In this document: positions 25,316 to 34,204 of the stretch, piece after piece | Position numbering within the stretch: position 1 is the stretch's first letter | How the letters are laid out: every line of letters begins with the position of its first letter | The notes under the pieces: model-generated | What the model saw: only the letters and a program-made list of their open reading frames with translations | Told to the model about the DNA's origin: nothing | Database searches by the model: none | Assembly: GCA_947475845.1 (NCBI GenBank) | Contig: CANJMO010000025.1 | Span: 1-34,204, forward strand | DNA length: 34,204 nt | DNA from: Caulobacteraceae bacterium | GTDB lineage: Bacteria; Pseudomonadota; Alphaproteobacteria; Caulobacterales; Caulobacteraceae | Direction: 5' to 3' | Position numbers and translations under genes: made by a program

Positions 25316-26020
25316 GGGCAGGTGGTCGGAGGCGACCCGGGCCAGGGGCGCGGCGTAGGCCTCGATATGGTCGATCGCTATGCCGCCCGAGACGAACACA
25401 TGGTCGATGGCGAGCATGGGGAAGCGCGACGGGAAGGTCGGGCTGGCTCGCGCGCCCTTGCACAGCGCCCGCGAGTCCTTCAGGCAGCGCGCCAGGGTGC
25501 GATAGGTCGAAGCGTAGGGGGTGGCGTTGAAGTCGCCCAGCATGATCAGGGGATCGCGACGGTCGCGGTGGCCGATCCAGTCGGGGCCCGCCAGGGCCTT
25601 GGCCTGAGCCCGCTGCTCGTGCGGCAATAAGCCGAGGTGGGTGTTGATCACCTGAAGGCTGCGGCCGCCGATCTCGATTTCAAGCCAAAGCGCGCCCCTG
25701 GGCTCAAGACCTCGGATCGAAGGGGAATTGGGCAGGGGGCCGGCGCGGATCACCTTGAGCGGGCAAGGGGTCAGAATGGCGTCGCCGTAGCGTTCCTCCT
25801 CGACTTTCATGGCGGCGTGGAAGTGAAAGGCCATGCCCAGGCGGTTGGCGATGGCGTGAGCCTGATCGACCGCGCCAGTGCGCAGGCGGCCGACGTCGAG
25901 TTCCTGCAGGGCGACGATATCCGGACGGCACTGGGCGATCACCGCCGCGATGCGGCCCACGTCCAGCTGGCCGTCGACGCCGACGCAGCGATGGACATTG
26001 TAGGTCATGATGCGGGGCAT
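25289..26020 (-). CDS. Endonuclease/exonuclease/phosphatase (EEP) family hydrolase
   Basis: 243 residues from ATG 26020. EEP-fold motifs in order: MTYNVHR (metal-site asparagine), DIVALQELD (catalytic Glu), INTHLGLLPHEQRAQA, LGDFNATP and SDHLPLVVDF (catalytic His). Members include Mg-dependent nucleases, sphingomyelinase-like enzymes and inositol phosphatases. The tight convergent pairing with a PLD-family gene suggests a role in lipid head-group turnover, but this is inference. No signal peptide is seen. Confidence 0.88.
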   Translation of the reverse strand: MPRIMTYNVHRCVGVDGQLDVGRIAAVIAQCRPDIVALQELDVGRLRTGAVDQAHAIANRLGMAFHFHAAMKVEEERYGDAILTPCPLKVIRAGPLPNSPSIRGLEPRGALWLEIEIGGRSLQVINTHLGLLPHEQRAQAKALAGPDWIGHRDRRDPLIMLGDFNATPYASTYRTLARCLKDSRALCKGARASPTFPSRFPMLAIDHVFVSGGIAIDHIEAYAAPLARVASDHLPLVVDFSFT

Positions 26021-26137
26021 GCTCTGGTCCTACGCCTACTGCAGCCAAGACAAAAGCCGTCGCGAGGTCCGTCCGTTCCCAGATCGGCGCCGCTGGGCCA
26101 TGATGACGGCAACGACAATACGGCCGGGGAGGCCTGG

Positions 26138-27169
26138 ATGACGCCCATCGACAGGGATCGCAGGCGGCTGCTGGCGGGCGCGGGCGGTCTGATCGGCTCG
26201 GCCGCCCTGCCCGGTTTCGCATCCGCCCAGGCCAAGTGGACGGGGCGGCAGTTCCACAACCAGCCGGAAGACAGCCATCTGCATCCGTTCCTGACCGACC
26301 TGTGGGCCGAGGTGGCGCAGCGCAGCGGCGGGCGGCTGCTGGTTTCGGTGCACGCGCAGAACGGCCAGATCCCCGGCTCGGACCCGGCCGCGCTGGACAT
26401 GCTGCAGAAGGGCGGGCTGGAGTTCTTCGCCCTGATGGGCGGCATCCTCAGCAAGGCCGTGCCCGCCGCCGACATCCAGGGCCTGCCCTATGCTTTTCGC
26501 ACCCACGCCCAGGTGCATGCCGCCAACGACGGCGCGCTGGGCGCCTATCTGGGGCGCGAGTGCGCGGCCAAGGGCATCCACCGCTTCCAGTTCGGGCTGA
26601 TGGAGAACGGCTTCCGTCAGATCGGCATGATCGATCGGCCTATCCGCACCGTCGACGATCTGGCCGGCAAGCGCATCCGCGTGCCCGATGGGGAGCTGTT
26701 CCGCGACACCTTCGCCACCCTGGGCGCCGTGCCGGTCACGGTGAACATCAACGGTCTGTACGACGCGTTGAAGACGGCGAAGGTCGACGGCCAGGAGAAC
26801 CCCCTGGTGGTGACCGAGTTCAACCGCCTGTACGAGGTCAGCCACAACCAGTCGATGACCAACCACATGTGGTCCGGCTTCAACCTGATCGCCAACCCCG
26901 GCTTCTGGAACGCTCTGCCCGCCGACGTGCAACGGATCGTCGATGCGGCGGTGAAGCGGCATGTGGCGCGCCAACGTGCGTTCACCGATCAGCTCAACCG
27001 GCGCTTGGAAACCACCCTGGCGGGACGTGGACAGGAGTTCAACGCCGCCGACCCCAAGAGTTTTCGCGAGCGGCTGGGGCCGGATTTCTACCGGCGCTGG
27101 AATGCGCAGTTGGGCGCCGTAAGTTGGGATTTGCTGGAGCGGCAGGTGGGTCGACTGGGTCCGATCTGA
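26138..27169 (+). CDS. TRAP-type solute-binding protein (DctP family), orphan
   Basis: 343 residues from ATG 26138 with GGGGAGG upstream. A twin-arginine-type signal (DRDRRRLLAGAGGLIG...FASAQA) leads to the mature DctP fold: HPFLTDLWAEVAQRSGGRLLVSVHAQNGQI, LPYAFRTHAQVHA, NGFRQIGMIDRPIRTVDDLAGKRIRVP (with the arginine that normally binds the ligand carboxylate) and AKVDGQENPLVVTEF. TRAP systems import carboxylates with sodium. No DctQ or DctM membrane subunit is adjacent, so it either works with a distant system or has become a sensor protein for the kinase gene that follows 58 bases later; the latter is speculative. Confidence 0.9.
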   Translation: MTPIDRDRRRLLAGAGGLIGSAALPGFASAQAKWTGRQFHNQPEDSHLHPFLTDLWAEVAQRSGGRLLVSVHAQNGQIPGSDPAALDMLQKGGLEFFALMGGILSKAVPAADIQGLPYAFRTHAQVHAANDGALGAYLGRECAAKGIHRFQFGLMENGFRQIGMIDRPIRTVDDLAGKRIRVPDGELFRDTFATLGAVPVTVNINGLYDALKTAKVDGQENPLVVTEFNRLYEVSHNQSMTNHMWSGFNLIANPGFWNALPADVQRIVDAAVKRHVARQRAFTDQLNRRLETTLAGRGQEFNAADPKSFRERLGPDFYRRWNAQLGAVSWDLLERQVGRLGPI

Positions 27170-27227
27170 GACGCCGTTCAATCGAGCTTTACCTTTTACT
27201 GTTGAGTGTGGGGCTGGGGGACCACCT

Positions 27228-29211
27228 ATGCCCGCAAATGCTGCCGTAGAAGCCGAAGAGGCCATGCTCTCCGCCGAGCTGATGGGCCTGGCCGGACTAA
27301 CCACCTGGCGGCTCGACCGCCATGGGGTTACCGCGTCTTCGCGGCTGCGCGAACTGCTGGGCGTCACCGGCGACGCGGTGATGGACCGGGAGTCTTTCCG
27401 CGCCTTCCTGCATCCCGACGACTACGCCGCCGTGCGCGCCTGCAACGAACGTCTGCTGACCGAGGGCGGCACCGCCCAGGTCGATCTGCGCATCCGCGAC
27501 GCGATGGCTGGCGCAAGGTGCGCACGACGCTGCTGGCCAAGCGGGGGGCGGACGGCAATGGGCGATCTATGGCCTCGGCCAGGACCTGACTGAACTGGCC
27601 GACGCCCGTGACGCGGCGCTGCACGCCGAGCAGCAGGTGCGCGGGCTGATGGAAGAATCGCGGGTGTCCGCCCGCCGCCTGAAACTGGCGCTGGGCCTGG
27701 CCCAGGCCGGGGTGTTCGAGATCGACCACGAGGCCAAGACGTTCTGGTGTTCGCCGGAGTTCGTGCTGCTGGTCGGCCGGCGGATGACCTACGCCGAGGC
27801 CGCGGTGATGCCGTGGACCTTCATCCACCACGAGGACGCCGCCACGGTGCAGGCGGTGGTCGACACCTGGAAGACGGGAACCCTGCTCAACCGGACCCTG
27901 GATCTGCGGGTGATCCGTCCGGACGGCTCGATCCGCTGGGTGCGCTCCTATTGCGAACTGCGCCGGGGGGCCGGCGGCAAGCTGAAGCACAGCGTCGGCC
28001 TGCTGCTGGATATCGACGAGCGCAAGCGGCAGATGCTGGCCCTGGCCGAGGCCGAGCGGGTGGCCCAGGCGGCGACCGAGACCAAGTCACGGTTCCTGGC
28101 CTCGATGAGCCACGAGATCCGCACGCCGATGAACGGCGTGCTGGGGGTGATGCATCTGCTGCGCGCCGAGCCGCTGTCGGACAGCGGGCGCAAGCTGCTG
28201 GACGAAGCCCTGCAGTGCGGCCACATGCTTTCGGAGCTGATCAACGACATCCTCGACCTGTCGAAGATCGAAGCCGACCAGATGCAGCTGGCGCCCGAGC
28301 CGACCGATCCGGCGGCGACCCTGCGCGGGGTCGCCAACATGCTGCGCGCCCAGGCCGACGCCAAGGGCCTCAGCCTGACGGTGGAGGCGGACCCGCAGAT
28401 CGGCTGGTCGATGGTCGATCCGATCCGGCTGCGCCAGGCGCTGTTCAACCTGATGGGCAATGCGGTGAAGTTCACGCCCGGCGGCGGGGTCCGCGTAGGC
28501 CTGAGCGCCCATGGCCAAGGCGATGCGCGGGTGTTGCGCTACGAGATCGAGGACACCGGCGTCGGCATAGCGGCGGAAGCCCAGGCGCGCCTGTTCGAAC
28601 GCTTCCAGCAGGCCGACGATTCCACCACCCGCCAGTTCGGCGGCACAGGCCTGGGCCTGGCCATTACCCGCCACCTGGTGCGCCTGATGGGCGGAGACAT
28701 CGGCTTCACCAGCGTCGAAGGGCTCGGTTCCACTTTCTGGTTCGAGATCGCCGCCCCGCCCGCCGACGCCCCCAGCGCGCAACAGCCGGACGACGCCCCG
28801 GGCCTGGACGGCCTGCGCGTTCTGGTGGTCGAGGACAACAGCACCAACCGGCTGATCGCCCGCAAAATCCTGGAAACGGTGGGCGCCGTGGTCGACACCG
28901 CCGAGGACGGCGCCAGCGGCGTGGAGGCGGCCCGCACCCTGGCCCCCGACCTGATCCTGATGGACGTGCAGATGCCCGGCATGGACGGGCTGGAGGCAAC
29001 CCGCCTGATCCGCGCACTGCCGGGCCCGGCGGCGCGCGTGCCGATCATCGCCCTGACCGCCAATGTGCTGGAACACCAGCGCCAGGCCTATCTGGCGTGC
29101 GGCATGGACGGGGTGGTGGGCAAGCCGATCGCGCCGGCGCAGCTGCTGATGGAAATCCTGCAGCTGGCCAAGGCCGCGCCGGCCGCCAGCGCCCTGTCGC
29201 GCGCGGTCTGA
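27228..29211 (+). pseudogene. PAS-PAS hybrid histidine kinase with two single-base deletions
   Basis: Three reading frames join into one kinase of about 661 residues. Frame 1 (ATG 27228) gives a PAS domain up to VDLRIRDA. Adding one base after 27503 continues as DGWRKVRTTLLAKRGADG, and adding one more after 27556 continues as QWAIYGLGQDLTELADARDAAL into the frame that ends at 29211. After that come a second PAS domain, HisKA (SMSHEIRTPMNG with the phospho-His), the HATPase boxes (NAVKFTPGG, DTGVGI, GGTGLGL) and a receiver domain (VVEDNSTNRL, LILMDVQMPGMDG). The two losses are 53 bases apart, which suggests either sequencing error or a recent pseudogene. An internal ATG at 27637 could still give a 524-residue kinase with one PAS domain. 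Confidence 0.85.
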
Positions 29212-29348
29212 CGCCAGGTCGGGGCGGCGACGGCCCTGCTCATTTGATTAACTGCTAAGCTTGGGTGACAGGTTCTGTTCAGGTTGCATGACCGAAACAG
29301 GGCCACGCTTGTCTTGACCTATGTTTTGACGCCTAGCCGGAGCCCTCG

Positions 29349-29753
29349 ATGCCGCCTGCCGACGACCCCATGACCATGGCTGCCGAGGCCGCGCCTCACC
29401 ATGTGCTGGTGGTGGAGGACGAGGCCCTGGTGCGGCTGCTGGTGGTGCAGGTGCTGGAAGAGGCTGGCTATGTGGTGCGCGAAGCCGCCGAGGCGGGCAG
29501 CGCCCTAGCGCTGGTGGGATCCGGCGTCCGGATCGACCTGATGGTCACCGACGTCGGCCTGCCCGGCGTCAACGGCCGCGTCCTGGCCGATCAGGCGCGG
29601 GCGATCCGCCCGGACCTGAGGGTGCTGTTCATGACCGGCTATGCCGACAGCGAGGTGCTGGAAGCGGTGATGCCGGACGGCTTCGGCCTGATCACCAAGC
29701 CGTTCGACCTGGACGACTTGGCGGCGACGGTCGCGGGGCTGATTGAGGGCTAG
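29349..29753 (+). CDS. Single-domain response regulator (CheY/receiver type)
   Basis: 134 residues from ATG 29349 (GGAG seven bases upstream). Only a receiver domain: VLVVEDEA (acidic pocket D24), phosphoacceptor D68 in [11 protein letters not shown]96 in FMTGYAD and K117 in ITKPFD. There is no output domain, so it must act by binding a partner or passing phosphate on. It follows the hybrid kinase gene in the same direction by 137 bases and is likely its partner. Its stop overlaps the stop of recR on the other strand. Confidence 0.92.
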   Translation: MPPADDPMTMAAEAAPHHVLVVEDEALVRLLVVQVLEEAGYVVREAAEAGSALALVGSGVRIDLMVTDVGLPGVNGRVLADQARAIRPDLRVLFMTGYADSEVLEAVMPDGFGLITKPFDLDDLAATVAGLIEG

Positions 29754-30352
29754 GCCGGCCGCCGGGCGCGCAGGGCCGTGGCGATGGTGCCGTCGTCGAG
29801 CCAGTCGAGCTCGCCGCCGACCGGGACGCCGCGGGCGAGGCTGGTCACCTGGACGCCGAGGCCGGCGAGGTGTTCGGAAAGGTAGTGGGCGGTGGTCTGA
29901 CCGTCGACGGTGGCGGGCAGGGCCAGGATCACTTCGCGCACCCGGCCGTCGCCGGCGCGAGCCAGAAGCTCATTGATGCGCAGGGCCTCGGGGCCGACGC
30001 CGTCGAGCGCCGAGAGCAGGCCGCCGAGCACATGGTAGCGGCCGCGGAAGGCGCCGCCGCGCTCCAGCGCCCACAGGCCGCCGACTTCCTCGACCACGCA
30101 CAGCAAGGCGGGGTCGCGGCTGTGGTCGGCGCAGATCGAGCAGGGTTCGGAGGTGTCGAGCGCGCCGCAGGACGAGCAGGCCTTCACCTTGGCTCCGGCG
30201 TCGGCCATGGCCTGGGTCAGGGGGGTGAGGAGCTGGTCCTTGCGCTTGAGCAGGGCCAGGGCGGCGCGGCGCGCGGAGCGGGGCCCGAGGCCCGGCAGCT
30301 TGCCGAGCAGGGCTATGAGTCGTTCGATCTCTGGGCCAGCCGAAGCGGCCAC
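29750..30352 (-). CDS. recR: Recombination protein RecR
   Basis: 200 residues. It works with RecF and RecO to load RecA on gapped DNA. The helix-hairpin-helix ([13 protein letters not shown]) and the four-cysteine zinc finger (C59, C62, C71, C74) are followed by the Toprim domain ([15 protein letters not shown]). The start is GTG 30352; a TAG lies directly in front in the same frame, so this is the first possible start. It has no clear ribosome binding site and sits immediately against a hairpin at 30354-30372. ybaB is the upstream neighbour, as in most bacteria, but dnaX is not. Confidence 0.95.
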   Translation of the reverse strand: MAASAGPEIERLIALLGKLPGLGPRSARRAALALLKRKDQLLTPLTQAMADAGAKVKACSSCGALDTSEPCSICADHSRDPALLCVVEEVGGLWALERGGAFRGRYHVLGGLLSALDGVGPEALRINELLARAGDGRVREVILALPATVDGQTTAHYLSEHLAGLGVQVTSLARGVPVGGELDWLDDGTIATALRARRPA

Positions 30353-30353
30353 C

Positions 30354-30432
30354 TAAAACCCGCCGGGTTTTAAGATTCTTTGTTTGGCGCATGACGGGCG
30401 CCAAAACCGGCTTCCACTTTTGGCTGTCATGC
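30354..30432. repeat. Two hairpins in the ybaB-recR spacer
   Basis: Hairpin 1 is a perfect 8-bp stem with a 3-base loop: TAAAACCC (30354-30361) and GGGTTTTA (30365-30372), directly before the recR start. Hairpin 2 is longer: GCATGAC (30389-30395) pairs with GTCATGC (30426-30432), and GCCAAAA (30400-30406) with TTTTGGC (30418-30424). It begins three bases after the ybaB stop. The AAACCGGCTTCCACTTTTGGC part resembles a repeat I know from alphaproteobacterial intergenic regions. Either hairpin could weaken or end transcription or hide the recR start. Confidence 0.7.
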
Positions 30433-30435
30433 TTT

Positions 30436-30759
30436 TCAGAACTTCATGCCGCCGGGCAGCAGCCCAGCCATGGGCCCGGCGACGTCCTGCATCATCTGGG
30501 CGGAGGCGGCGTCGAGCTTGCGCTTGGCATCCGCATGGGCGGCCACGATCAGGTCGGCGACCAGTTCGCCGTCGCCCGGCTGCATCAGGCTGTCGTCGAT
30601 GACGACGCCGCGCAGCTCATGGCCGCCGCTGATGGTCACCTTGACCAAGCCATTGCCGGCGACGCCCTCGATCACGGTCTGGGTCAGGCGGACCTGGGCG
30701 TCCTGCAGCTTGGACTGCATCGCCTGGGCCTGCTTCATCAGATTGCCGAGGTCTTTCAT
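30436..30759 (-). CDS. YbaB/EbfC family nucleoid-associated protein
   Basis: 107 residues, the usual length. It begins with the helix MKDLGNLMKQAQAMQSKLQ, then the conserved V-x-G-x-AGNGLVKVTISGG sheet and ELVADLIVAAHADAKRKLD helix, and ends in a Gly/Pro/Met-rich tail (PMAGLLPGGMKF). YbaB proteins bind DNA as dimers and are usually encoded between dnaX and recR. Here the upstream neighbour is a ferredoxin gene, ten bases away. Confidence 0.93.
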   Translation of the reverse strand: MKDLGNLMKQAQAMQSKLQDAQVRLTQTVIEGVAGNGLVKVTISGGHELRGVVIDDSLMQPGDGELVADLIVAAHADAKRKLDAASAQMMQDVAGPMAGLLPGGMKF

Positions 30760-30769
30760 CGGACGGTCC

Positions 30770-31114
<345 letters not shown>

Positions 31115-32335
31115 TTAGACGCCGACCTCTTTCATGGAAACCGCCGGATCGGCAAGCTTTTCGCGCGACACCGGGCGGCGCGCGCCGATCAGAAGGCGGC
31201 CGCCCATGAATTCGGCAGGGGAATTGACCGCCTCGACCGCCTGGATCAGGTCGCCCTGCATCTGAAACACGGCGAACCTGGCGCTGGAGGGATCACCGCG
31301 CACGATCAGGCCATCGACGTCGAACGGCAGGCCGGCGATCTGCAGCTTGAGGTCGTACTGGTCGGACCAGAACCAGGGCGTCTCGGGCGCCGGGGGCTTG
31401 TGGCCGGTGATGTCGGCAGCGGCCTGCTTGGCCTGTTCCAGGGCGCTGGGCACGCTTTCCAGGCGGATGGTGCGGCCGTAAAGCGGCAGGGGCCGGCGGG
31501 TCATGTCGCCGATGGCGTAGATGTCAGGGTCTTCGGTGCGGGCCTGCTCATTGACGATGACCCCGTCCTGGCAGGGCAAGCCCGCCGCTTGGGCCAACTC
31601 CTGATTGGGCAGGGCGCCGACGCCGATCAGGACGCTGTCGCAGGGCAGGCGCTCGCCGTGGTCGAGAATGACGGCGCAGCAGCGGCCGTCCTGCCCGTCG
31701 ATGGCGGTGACCGAGCCGCCGAGCACGAAGCGCACGCCGCGCTCGCCATGGTAGCGGTGGAAGAAGCCGGACAGGGCCTCGCCCGCCACCCGGGCCAGCA
31801 GGCGCGGCTCGCGTTCGATGACGGTGACTTCGGCCCCCAGGGCTCGGGCCGAGGCGGCGACTTCGAGCCCGACATAGCCGCCCCCGACGATGATCAGGCG
31901 GCGGCCGGGGACCAGCTCGGACTTGATGCCCTCGGCGTCGCCGGCCGTGCGCAGGTAGTGGACGCCCTGCAGCTCGACGCCCGGCGCCGGAAGCGGGCGG
32001 GCGCGGGCGCCCATGGCCAGGATCAGCTTGCCGTAGGGGATGGCGGCGCCGTCGTTCAGGCGCACCTGCCGGGCGGCGCGATCGATGGACTGGACGGAGG
32101 CGGACAGGCGCACCGCGACCGACTGCTCCTCGTAGAAGCTGGCTGGGCGCAGTTGCAGATCGTCCTCGGTCGCCTCGCCCTTGAGCCAGGCCTTGGACAG
32201 GGGCGGCCGCTGATAGGGCAGGTGGGGCTCGTCACCGATCAGAGTGATCGAGCCCTCATGGCCGTACTGGCGCAGGAAGGCCGCCGCCGATCCCCCGGCG
32301 TGGCCCGCTCCGACGATGACGACGCGGGTCGCCAC
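31115..32335 (-). CDS. FAD-dependent ferredoxin reductase (NAD(P)H)
   Basis: 406 residues. It has two dinucleotide-binding folds: VVIVGAGHAGGSAAAFLR for FAD at the N-terminus and LIIVGGGYVGLEVAASARALGAEVTVIE for NAD(P)H in the middle. A second FAD motif lies at DIYAIGDM. This is the putidaredoxin/rubredoxin reductase class. It should reduce the ferredoxin encoded next to it. The start lies four bases after the end of sdhB, so it is probably translated from the same mRNA. Confidence 0.93.
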   Translation of the reverse strand: MATRVVIVGAGHAGGSAAAFLRQYGHEGSITLIGDEPHLPYQRPPLSKAWLKGEATEDDLQLRPASFYEEQSVAVRLSASVQSIDRAARQVRLNDGAAIPYGKLILAMGARARPLPAPGVELQGVHYLRTAGDAEGIKSELVPGRRLIIVGGGYVGLEVAASARALGAEVTVIEREPRLLARVAGEALSGFFHRYHGERGVRFVLGGSVTAIDGQDGRCCAVILDHGERLPCDSVLIGVGALPNQELAQAAGLPCQDGVIVNEQARTEDPDIYAIGDMTRRPLPLYGRTIRLESVPSALEQAKQAAADITGHKPPAPETPWFWSDQYDLKLQIAGLPFDVDGLIVRGDPSSARFAVFQMQGDLIQAVEAVNSPAEFMGGRLLIGARRPVSREKLADPAVSMKEVGV

Positions 32336-32339
32336 CGGC

Positions 32340-33122
32340 CTAGACGACCCGTTCGACCATCATCTTCTTGATCTCGGCGATGGCCTTGGCCGGGTTCAGG
32401 CCCTTGGGACAGACCTGGGCGCAGTTCATGATGGTGTGGCAGCGGTAGAGCTTGAACGGGTCTTCGAGGTCGTCCAGGCGGGTGCCGGTGTCCTCGTCGC
32501 GGCTGTCGATCAGCCAGCGGTAGGCGTGCAGCAGGGCCGCCGGGCCGAGGTACTTCTCCCCATTCCACCAGTAGCTGGGGCAGGAGGTCGAGCAGCAGGC
32601 GCACAGGATGCACTCGTAGAGGCCGTCGAGCTTCACGCGGTCCTCCGGCGACTGCAGCCACTCGGACTGCGGCGTCGGGGTGGTGGTGTGCAGCCACGGC
32701 TCGATCGAGGCGTACTGGGCGTAGAAGATCGACAGGTCGGGGACCAGGTCGCGGATCACCGGCATATGCGGCAAAGGCGAGATCTGCAGGTCCTTGCCCG
32801 GCACCTCGGCCCAGCCATGGGTGCAGGCCAGGGTGTTACGGCCGCCGATGTTCATGGCGCAGGAGCCGCACACGCCTTCGCGGCACGAGCGGCGGAAGGC
32901 CAGGGTCGGGTCCATGGTGTTCTTGATGTGGATGATGGCGTCCAGCACCATCGGTCCGCAGGCGCCGACGTCGACGTCGTAGGTGTCCCAGCGCGGGTTG
33001 GCCCCGGTTTCCGGATCGTATCGGTAGATCTTGAAGGTCTTGACCTTCTTGGCTCCGGCGGGCGCGGAGAAGTGCTTGCCCTTGCCGATGCGGCTGTTCT
33101 TGGGAAGTGCGAGTTCGACCAT
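32340..33122 (-). CDS. sdhB: Succinate dehydrogenase iron-sulfur subunit
   Basis: 260 residues. All three clusters have their cysteines: [2Fe-2S] at C80, C85, C88 and C100 ([15 protein letters not shown]); [4Fe-4S] at C171, C174, C177 and C238 (CILCACC, VCPKG); and [3Fe-4S] at C181, C228 and C234. The subunit passes electrons from the flavoprotein to ubiquinone in the inner membrane. It directly follows sdhA (one base apart). sdhC and sdhD, the membrane anchors, are expected upstream of sdhA outside the window. Confidence 0.97.
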   Translation of the reverse strand: MVELALPKNSRIGKGKHFSAPAGAKKVKTFKIYRYDPETGANPRWDTYDVDVGACGPMVLDAIIHIKNTMDPTLAFRRSCREGVCGSCAMNIGGRNTLACTHGWAEVPGKDLQISPLPHMPVIRDLVPDLSIFYAQYASIEPWLHTTTPTPQSEWLQSPEDRVKLDGLYECILCACCSTSCPSYWWNGEKYLGPAALLHAYRWLIDSRDEDTGTRLDDLEDPFKLYRCHTIMNCAQVCPKGLNPAKAIAEIKKMMVERVV

Positions 33123-33123
33123 C

Positions 33124-34204
33124 TCAGTACACCCGCGCCTTGGGCTTAATATATTCGATTTCGTCGGTCATGGTGTAGGTGTGCACCGGCCGGTCATCGA
33201 GCTTCACCGCGCCGGTCTGGTCGTCGTACCAGGCCAGGGTGTGCTTCATCCATTTGACGTCGTCGCGGTCGGGGAAGTCCTCGCGGGCGTGGGCGCCGCG
33301 GCTTTCCTCGCGGTTGAGGCCGCCGTTGACGGTCACCGCCGCCTGGCCGACCAGGTTGTCGAGCTCCAGGGTTTCCATCAGGTCCGAATTCCACACCAGG
33401 GTGCGGTCGGTGACGGCGATGTCGCTCATCTTGCCGTGGATCGCCTGCATCTTGTCGACGCCGCTCTTGAGCGTCTCGCCGGTGCGGAACACGGCGGCGT
33501 CGTCCTGCATCGCCTTCTGCATCTCGAGGCGCAGGGCGGCGGTGGAGGTGTTGCCGGACGCGTTCCTGAACTTGTCGAAGCGAGCCAGATGGCCGTCGGT
33601 CATCACCGGCTTGAAGTCGGGCTGGCTGGCGCCGGCCTTGATGATCTCGGCGCAGCGCAGGCCGGCGGAGCGGCCGAACACCACCAGATCGGTCAGGGAG
33701 TTGGAGCCGAGGCGGTTGGCCCCGTGCACCGAAACGCAGGCCGCCTCGCCCACCGCCATCAAGCCGGGCACCACCTTGTCGGGGTTGTCGCCGTCGCGGG
33801 TGACCACCTCGGAGTTAAAGTTCGTGGGGATGCCGCCCATGTTGTAGTGCACCGTCGGCAGGACCGGGATCGGCTCCTTGGTCACGTCGACGTTGGCGAA
33901 GATGCGGGCCGAGTCGGAGATACCCGGCAGCCGCTCGTGGATGATCTTCGGATCCAGGTGATCCAGGTGTAGGAAGATGTGGTCCTTGTTCGGGCCGACA
34001 CCGCGGCCTTCGCGGATCTCGATGGTCATCGAGCGGGAGACCACGTCGCGCGAGGCGAGGTCCTTGGCCGAGGGGGCGTAGCGCTCCATGAAGCGTTCGC
34101 CCGCCGAGTTGGTCAGGTAGCCGCCCTCGCCGCGCACCCCTTCGGTGATCAGCACCCCGGCGCCGTAGATGCCGGTCGGGTGGAACTGGACGAACTCCAT
34201 GTCC
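33124..34204 (-). CDS. sdhA: Succinate dehydrogenase flavoprotein subunit (partial)
   Basis: The C-terminal ~360 residues; the gene continues past the right edge of the window. Recognisable parts are [10 protein letters not shown] and [11 protein letters not shown] (substrate and FAD region), the capping domain, [14 protein letters not shown] (catalytic His), [18 protein letters not shown] (FAD loop) and the ending with [16 protein letters not shown] and [17 protein letters not shown], typical of SdhA. It oxidises succinate to fumarate in the TCA cycle and gives electrons to SdhB. Confidence 0.97.
   Translation of the reverse strand, partial: DMEFVQFHPTGIYGAGVLITEGVRGEGGYLTNSAGERFMERYAPSAKDLASRDVVSRSMTIEIREGRGVGPNKDHIFLHLDHLDPKIIHERLPGISDSARIFANVDVTKEPIPVLPTVHYNMGGIPTNFNSEVVTRDGDNPDKVVPGLMAVGEAACVSVHGANRLGSNSLTDLVVFGRSAGLRCAEIIKAGASQPDFKPVMTDGHLARFDKFRNASGNTSTAALRLEMQKAMQDDAAVFRTGETLKSGVDKMQAIHGKMSDIAVTDRTLVWNSDLMETLELDNLVGQAAVTVNGGLNREESRGAHAREDFPDRDDVKWMKHTLAWYDDQTGAVKLDDRPVHTYTMTDEIEYIKPKARVY

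Overview
The window is a GC-rich alphaproteobacterial chromosome segment, most likely from Caulobacterales (a Caulobacter- or Phenylobacterium-like genome). This is inferred from codon use, a pgl-edd-eda Entner-Doudoroff cluster, a TonB-dependent receptor, many Tat-type signal peptides and an sdhAB-linked ferredoxin system. No tRNA, rRNA, CRISPR array, intact insertion sequence or phage gene was recognised.

Layout. 1-1361 is a scar region. A low-GC stretch carries a truncated McrB N-terminal-type (DUF3578) gene and a J-domain gene that has lost its 5' part; near 1070 it is joined to the 3' remnant of a GH130 glycosidase. 1484-3103 holds a secreted protein and a Tat-exported cyclophilin. 3223-9674 holds two tandem RND efflux permeases without an adaptor gene. 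9747-11190 is a heme-oxygenase-like diiron protein divergent from a small coiled-coil protein. 11187-14193 is a likely operon of a secreted protein, a possible 53-residue peptide and a TonB receptor. 14502-17642 is pgl-edd-eda. 17704-21987 holds a Tat-exported dienelactone hydrolase, a metallophosphatase, two paralogous four-helix membrane proteins and an MFS exporter. 22089-23025 is a second scar: the 3' end of a hybrid kinase meets the 3' end of a membrane-protein gene. 23037-27169 holds a Nudix hydrolase, a PLD-family enzyme, an EEP-family hydrolase and an orphan TRAP solute-binding protein. 27228-29753 is a hybrid kinase broken by two single-base deletions, followed by a response regulator. 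29750 to the right edge is a closely packed minus-strand block: sdhA (partial), sdhB, ferredoxin reductase, [2Fe-2S] ferredoxin, ybaB and recR.

How the genes work together. pgl, edd and eda give three consecutive steps from 6-phosphogluconolactone to pyruvate and glyceraldehyde 3-phosphate. sdhAB feeds respiration, and the ferredoxin and its reductase form an NAD(P)H-driven electron chain for an unidentified acceptor. ybaB and recR form the usual DNA-metabolism pair. The RND pair and the MFS protein are export systems.

No obvious new multi-gene system is proven here. The best leads are the two gene-truncation junctions with identical geometry, the doubly frameshifted kinase, the diiron oxidase of unknown substrate, the paired four-helix proteins with an in-membrane histidine, the TonB-receptor operon with a short peptide, and the hairpin-rich ybaB-recR spacer.
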